The notes beneath the pieces were generated by a model. The model was not told where the DNA came from and did not search any database. It saw only the letters and a list, made by a program, of their open reading frames with translations. The position numbers and the translations under genes are program-made. This document shows, one piece after another, positions 60,964 to 64,000 of a stretch of DNA of 64,000 bases. Positions within the stretch are counted from its first letter, which is position 1. The number at the start of each line of letters is the position of its first letter. Source of the stretch: Utricularia gibba (lineage: Eukaryota > Streptophyta > Magnoliopsida > Lamiales > Lentibulariaceae). Location: positions 248,001 through 312,000 of the forward strand of contig CM007992.1 of NCBI GenBank assembly GCA_002189035.1, given 5' to 3'.

Positions 60964-63523
60964 ATGAACAGTGATATTAACAACAACAGTAACTGGTTGG
61001 GGTTCAAACTATCTGGCTCTAACATGGAAGCGTCCGCATCAGCTCATCAGCAACAACAGCCTTGTTTGAGTCTGGTTTCAAGTAGCTCTGTAGTTCCCAT
61101 GAGTTTCTCTTCTTCAAGTTTTGCTTTTCCAGGGATTTGCTACGCAGGCGTTGAAGGTGAAAATGCAGCAATGAACACACCTTTGATTGTTATGCCACTA
61201 CAGTCTGATGGCTCATTGTGTTTAATGGAAGCTGTAAACAGACCACGGCTTCATCCAGGTTGTTCGTTTGTTTGATCTGGACTGCACTTTCTTTGAAAAA
61301 AAGTTACCTTGGTGAATATACTTTGTTTTTTTCACTATGAAGGTATGGTGCATTCGACTCCAAAACTGGAAGATTTCTTTGGGGGAATAGCGATGGGGAC
61401 CCATCACTTTGACAGAGGAGGAATGGTGCTCAGCCTTGACAGTGTGTACTATCAGCAAAACCCTGAAAACCAAGCCAACAATGGCCATGATTTTTTAGCT
61501 CATCATCACCAAGAAGCCTCAAGGCATCGCCAAATCCAGGCTCAAGATTTCACAGATTACTCAACTTTTCGTGGCCAGGAAATGTACCAAGCTTCACAGA
61601 CAGAGACTCCAAAGGATTCCCAGTTCAATCTTCACCCCCCTGCAGCAATGGCTGCTGATGAAGTCACTGGAATGAAAAGCCGCGTTTCAGCATGTTACCA
61701 GGAAAACCAGAAAATGGCTCTTCGTGGGGATGAAAGCGCTTCTAAATCTGCAGCAATGGGGTCTATTGGTTATGGGGATTTGCATTCTCTGAGCTTGTCC
61801 ATGCGCCCTGGTACACAATCAAGCTATGTCAATGGTGGTGGGGCTCACAATCTTCAACCTTCAATCCGTGAGTGTATTGCTCCGGAGAATAAAAAAAGGG
61901 GCCCTGAGAAAGTTGATCAGAATCAGACTATGCATCGCAAATCTATTGATACGTTTGGACAAAGAACTTCTCAGTACAGAGGGGTTACAAGGTTTCATCT
62001 TTTTTCCTTACTGACTTCATTTTTGCATGCTCTTTCCTCTTAATACATATCTGTGAATGAACAGGCATAGATGGACAGGAAGATATGAAGCTCATCTGTG
62101 GGACAATACCTGTAAGAAAGAAGGTCAAAGTAGAAAGGGGAGACAAGGTAAAATTCTCCTGGAAACACAATTTTCTCAATCATGCTATGTTTCACTCACT
62201 AGCTTCTTTTGCTTCCCTGCTTCGCTGATGACCCTGCTCCAGTTTACTTAGGTAAATTTTCCTTAAGAAATCAGTTTGTACTTCAAAATTTTCGCCTCAG
62301 GTTTCGATGAAAACTAACAAATGCAGAGTGTAGGTGGATATGATATGGAGCAAAAAGCAGCTCGGGCTTATGATTTAGCAGCACTCAAGTACTGGGGAGC
62401 TTCCACTCACATCAATTTCCCTGTATGTGATTACTGTTCCGCATTCCCTTACTGCCTGTAATTGCAAAAGTCCAATAGTAAAAACTCAATTCAGTTGGAG
62501 GATTACCAACAAGAACTGGAAGAAATGAAGAATATGAGCAGACAGGAATACGTTGCTCACTTAAGAAGGTGCTTCTCTTTCCCCAACGTTTCGATTTTCA
62601 AACTGTCGTCTTCTTAAATAAAGTTTGGACCTTGTGCAGGAAAAGCAGTGGTTTTTCGAGGGGAGCCTCGATTTACAGAGGAGTTACAAGGTCTTAATGC
62701 GATATTAACAATAATAACACAGCTTAGCTTTTGAAGTCTGAGGTTTGTTTCTCTTTTAGCAGACATCATCAGCATGGGCGTTGGCAAGCTAGAATCGGCA
62801 GAGTTGCAGGGAACAAAGATCTTTATCTCGGGACCTTCAGTGAGACTTTTAAATACCCAGAAAGAGTGAAATTTTCATCCATTTCTTCTTAGATTTGCTG
62901 ATGCTTAAGACATTGTATCAGGTACCCAGGAAGAAGCTGCAGAAGCGTACGACGTAGCTGCGATCAAATTTCGAGGTGTAAACGCTGTTACAAACTTCGA
63001 TATTTCCCGTTACGACGTTGAGCGCATCATGGAGAGCAGTACGCTACTTTCCGGTGAAACTGCGCGCCGCAACAAAGAAGCAATCACATCAAACGAACCC
63101 ATACTCGCGCACCCAAGTTACGCGAACGACAACGTGGATTTCGATCCATCTTCGAAGAGCTGCTACGACTGGCGAATGGGTCTGTATCATCAGAAGCCCA
63201 CCCCAGAGAATTTCAGCATTCCCCCAAATTCTTCACCGGCGATGATGGGTATTGGAGCAATCACCGCCAATCAACAAGGCGTCGACGAATCTGAGGTTAA
63301 ATTTACAGGGTATTTGTCGAATCCCTCATCGTTGGTGTCAAGTTTTGACAGTTCCAGAGAAGAGAGCCCGGATCGGAACAATGAGTATACCTTGGGATTC
63401 GCGATACCGCCGCCGCCGATTGGGCCGCATATTCTGCCGGTTTCGACCACAAGTTCCTGGGTTCCGGCGACGCAGATGAAGCCTCAAATACCGCTTTTTA
63501 CCACATGGGGCGATGGATCGTAG
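60964..63523 (+). CDS. ANT: AINTEGUMENTA, double-AP2 growth regulator
   Basis: Nuclear transcription factor that promotes organ initiation and growth. Nine exons: 60964..61258, 61343..61991, 62065..62147, 62243..62251, 62334..62422, 62495..62568, 62640..62690, 62763..62839, 62922..63523, 642 residues in an unbroken frame. ANT-specific pre-domain motifs are [37 protein letters not shown] and [14 protein letters not shown]. These distinguish it from AIL paralogues. The two AP2 domains start [20 protein letters not shown] and [15 protein letters not shown]. Linker [20 protein letters not shown] is conserved. The fourth exon is only 9 nt (VYLG region). The ATG at 60964 gives [14 protein letters not shown]. 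Confidence 0.96.
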
Positions 63524-63906
63524 GGCATTTTGCCCTGGGTGCTCAGATGTCTCGGGGTCCCCTTCTGTCAGCAAGCCATGCTACTGTGATCCGCGAGTGA
63601 TTATTACACTATAATTAGGATCACCCTCCTTCATCCTTTGACCTCTTTTCCTGCCTACACTCCTACAGTAGCTGTCTGTTTAAGTTTAGAAATAGGGCCA
63701 GTTGAGTTTGTATTCAGTGAGAGGCTCTGAATATGAAATGGGTACTTGGAGAAGATGGGGATTTTTCGTTGAGCCCCCTGCAACAGGGAAATACAATACA
63801 ATGATACAGCACAAAAAAATGAATCCCACACCTGAACTTCCTTTCCTCCTGCTTCAATTAGAACAGGAAGAAGCATGGTGAACAATAGGTAGATTTTGGA
63901 TCCTTC

Positions 63907-64000
63907 TTAGTTTGTGAAGAGTTGGCTTCCAAGAGTAACGGTTGTGGTTCCTTCTCCGATAACCGTTGTCCGGGATATCTCGTTCTCTAGTATCTGTTCC
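63907..64000 (-). CDS. Possible 3' end of another gene, cut by the window
   Basis: The minus strand is open from the window edge to a TAA at 63907-63909, reading ENEISRTTVIGEGTTTVTLG and ending FTN. This would be a C-terminus of about 30 residues. No family is recognised and chance openness is possible. The 3' ends of this and ANT would be convergent. Confidence 0.3.
   Translation of the reverse strand, partial: EQILENEISRTTVIGEGTTTVTLGSQLFTN

Overview
This is nuclear DNA from a flowering plant, most likely a eudicot. The proteins are plant-specific throughout (AINTEGUMENTA, APETALA2, KAI2, IRX15, COBRA-like, NPH3-family, CONSTANS-like). Genes carry short GT-AG introns, mostly about 70-200 bp, and AT-rich spacers. 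I count about 31 well-supported protein genes, one tRNA and a few doubtful fragments in 64 kb. No transposon or retroelement gene was recognised. That is denser than Arabidopsis and suggests a very compact genome (a Lentibulariaceae-like plant would fit, but this is only inference from density).

Layout. 1-6.3 kb: 5' part of a BAG8-like co-chaperone (-), UDP-glucose dehydrogenase with a leader intron (-), a TPX2-domain protein (+), tRNA-Ala(UGC). 6.5-16.7 kb: a LONGIFOLIA/TRM protein (-), a 3.3-kb stretch with no recognised gene, ribosomal eL39 (-), the 17-exon ABCB27/ALS1 transporter (-). 18-24.3 kb: a COBRA-like GPI protein (+), a small zinc-finger DnaJ-like protein (+), BLOS2 (-), a relict fragment, a CONSTANS-like factor (-). 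24.7-34.4 kb: a TMEM33 homologue (+), proteasome assembly factor UMP1 (-), mitochondrial calcium uniporter MCU (+), an ELO-type elongase (-), an EF-hand protein (-), a LEA_2 membrane protein (-). 35-49 kb: an APETALA2 gene with a miR172 site (-), an ERF (-), SUMO E2 SCE1 (-), IRX15 (+), ABCF4 (+), KAI2 (-), an ACBP3-like protein (-). 49-64 kb: an NPY-type NPH3 protein (-), ribosomal uL24 (-), a second BTB-NPH3 protein (+), a small basic protein (-), AINTEGUMENTA (+), and a possible 3' end of another gene (-).

These are ordinary, unlinked housekeeping and developmental genes, not an operon-like system. Loose themes: wall synthesis (UGD supplies UDP-glucuronate for xylan, IRX15 acts on xylan, COBRA-like acts on cellulose), proteostasis (BAG, UMP1, SCE1) and three AP2-domain regulators.

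The most notable observation is technical or evolutionary. Six otherwise well-conserved genes (BAG8, TPX2, LONGIFOLIA, COBRA-like, MCU, ELO) each have their reading frame broken once. In all six the frame is restored by exactly one extra base, and each interval contains a homopolymer run. This looks like systematic homopolymer undercalling in a long-read assembly rather than six independent pseudogenes. I found no previously undescribed system that I could defend.
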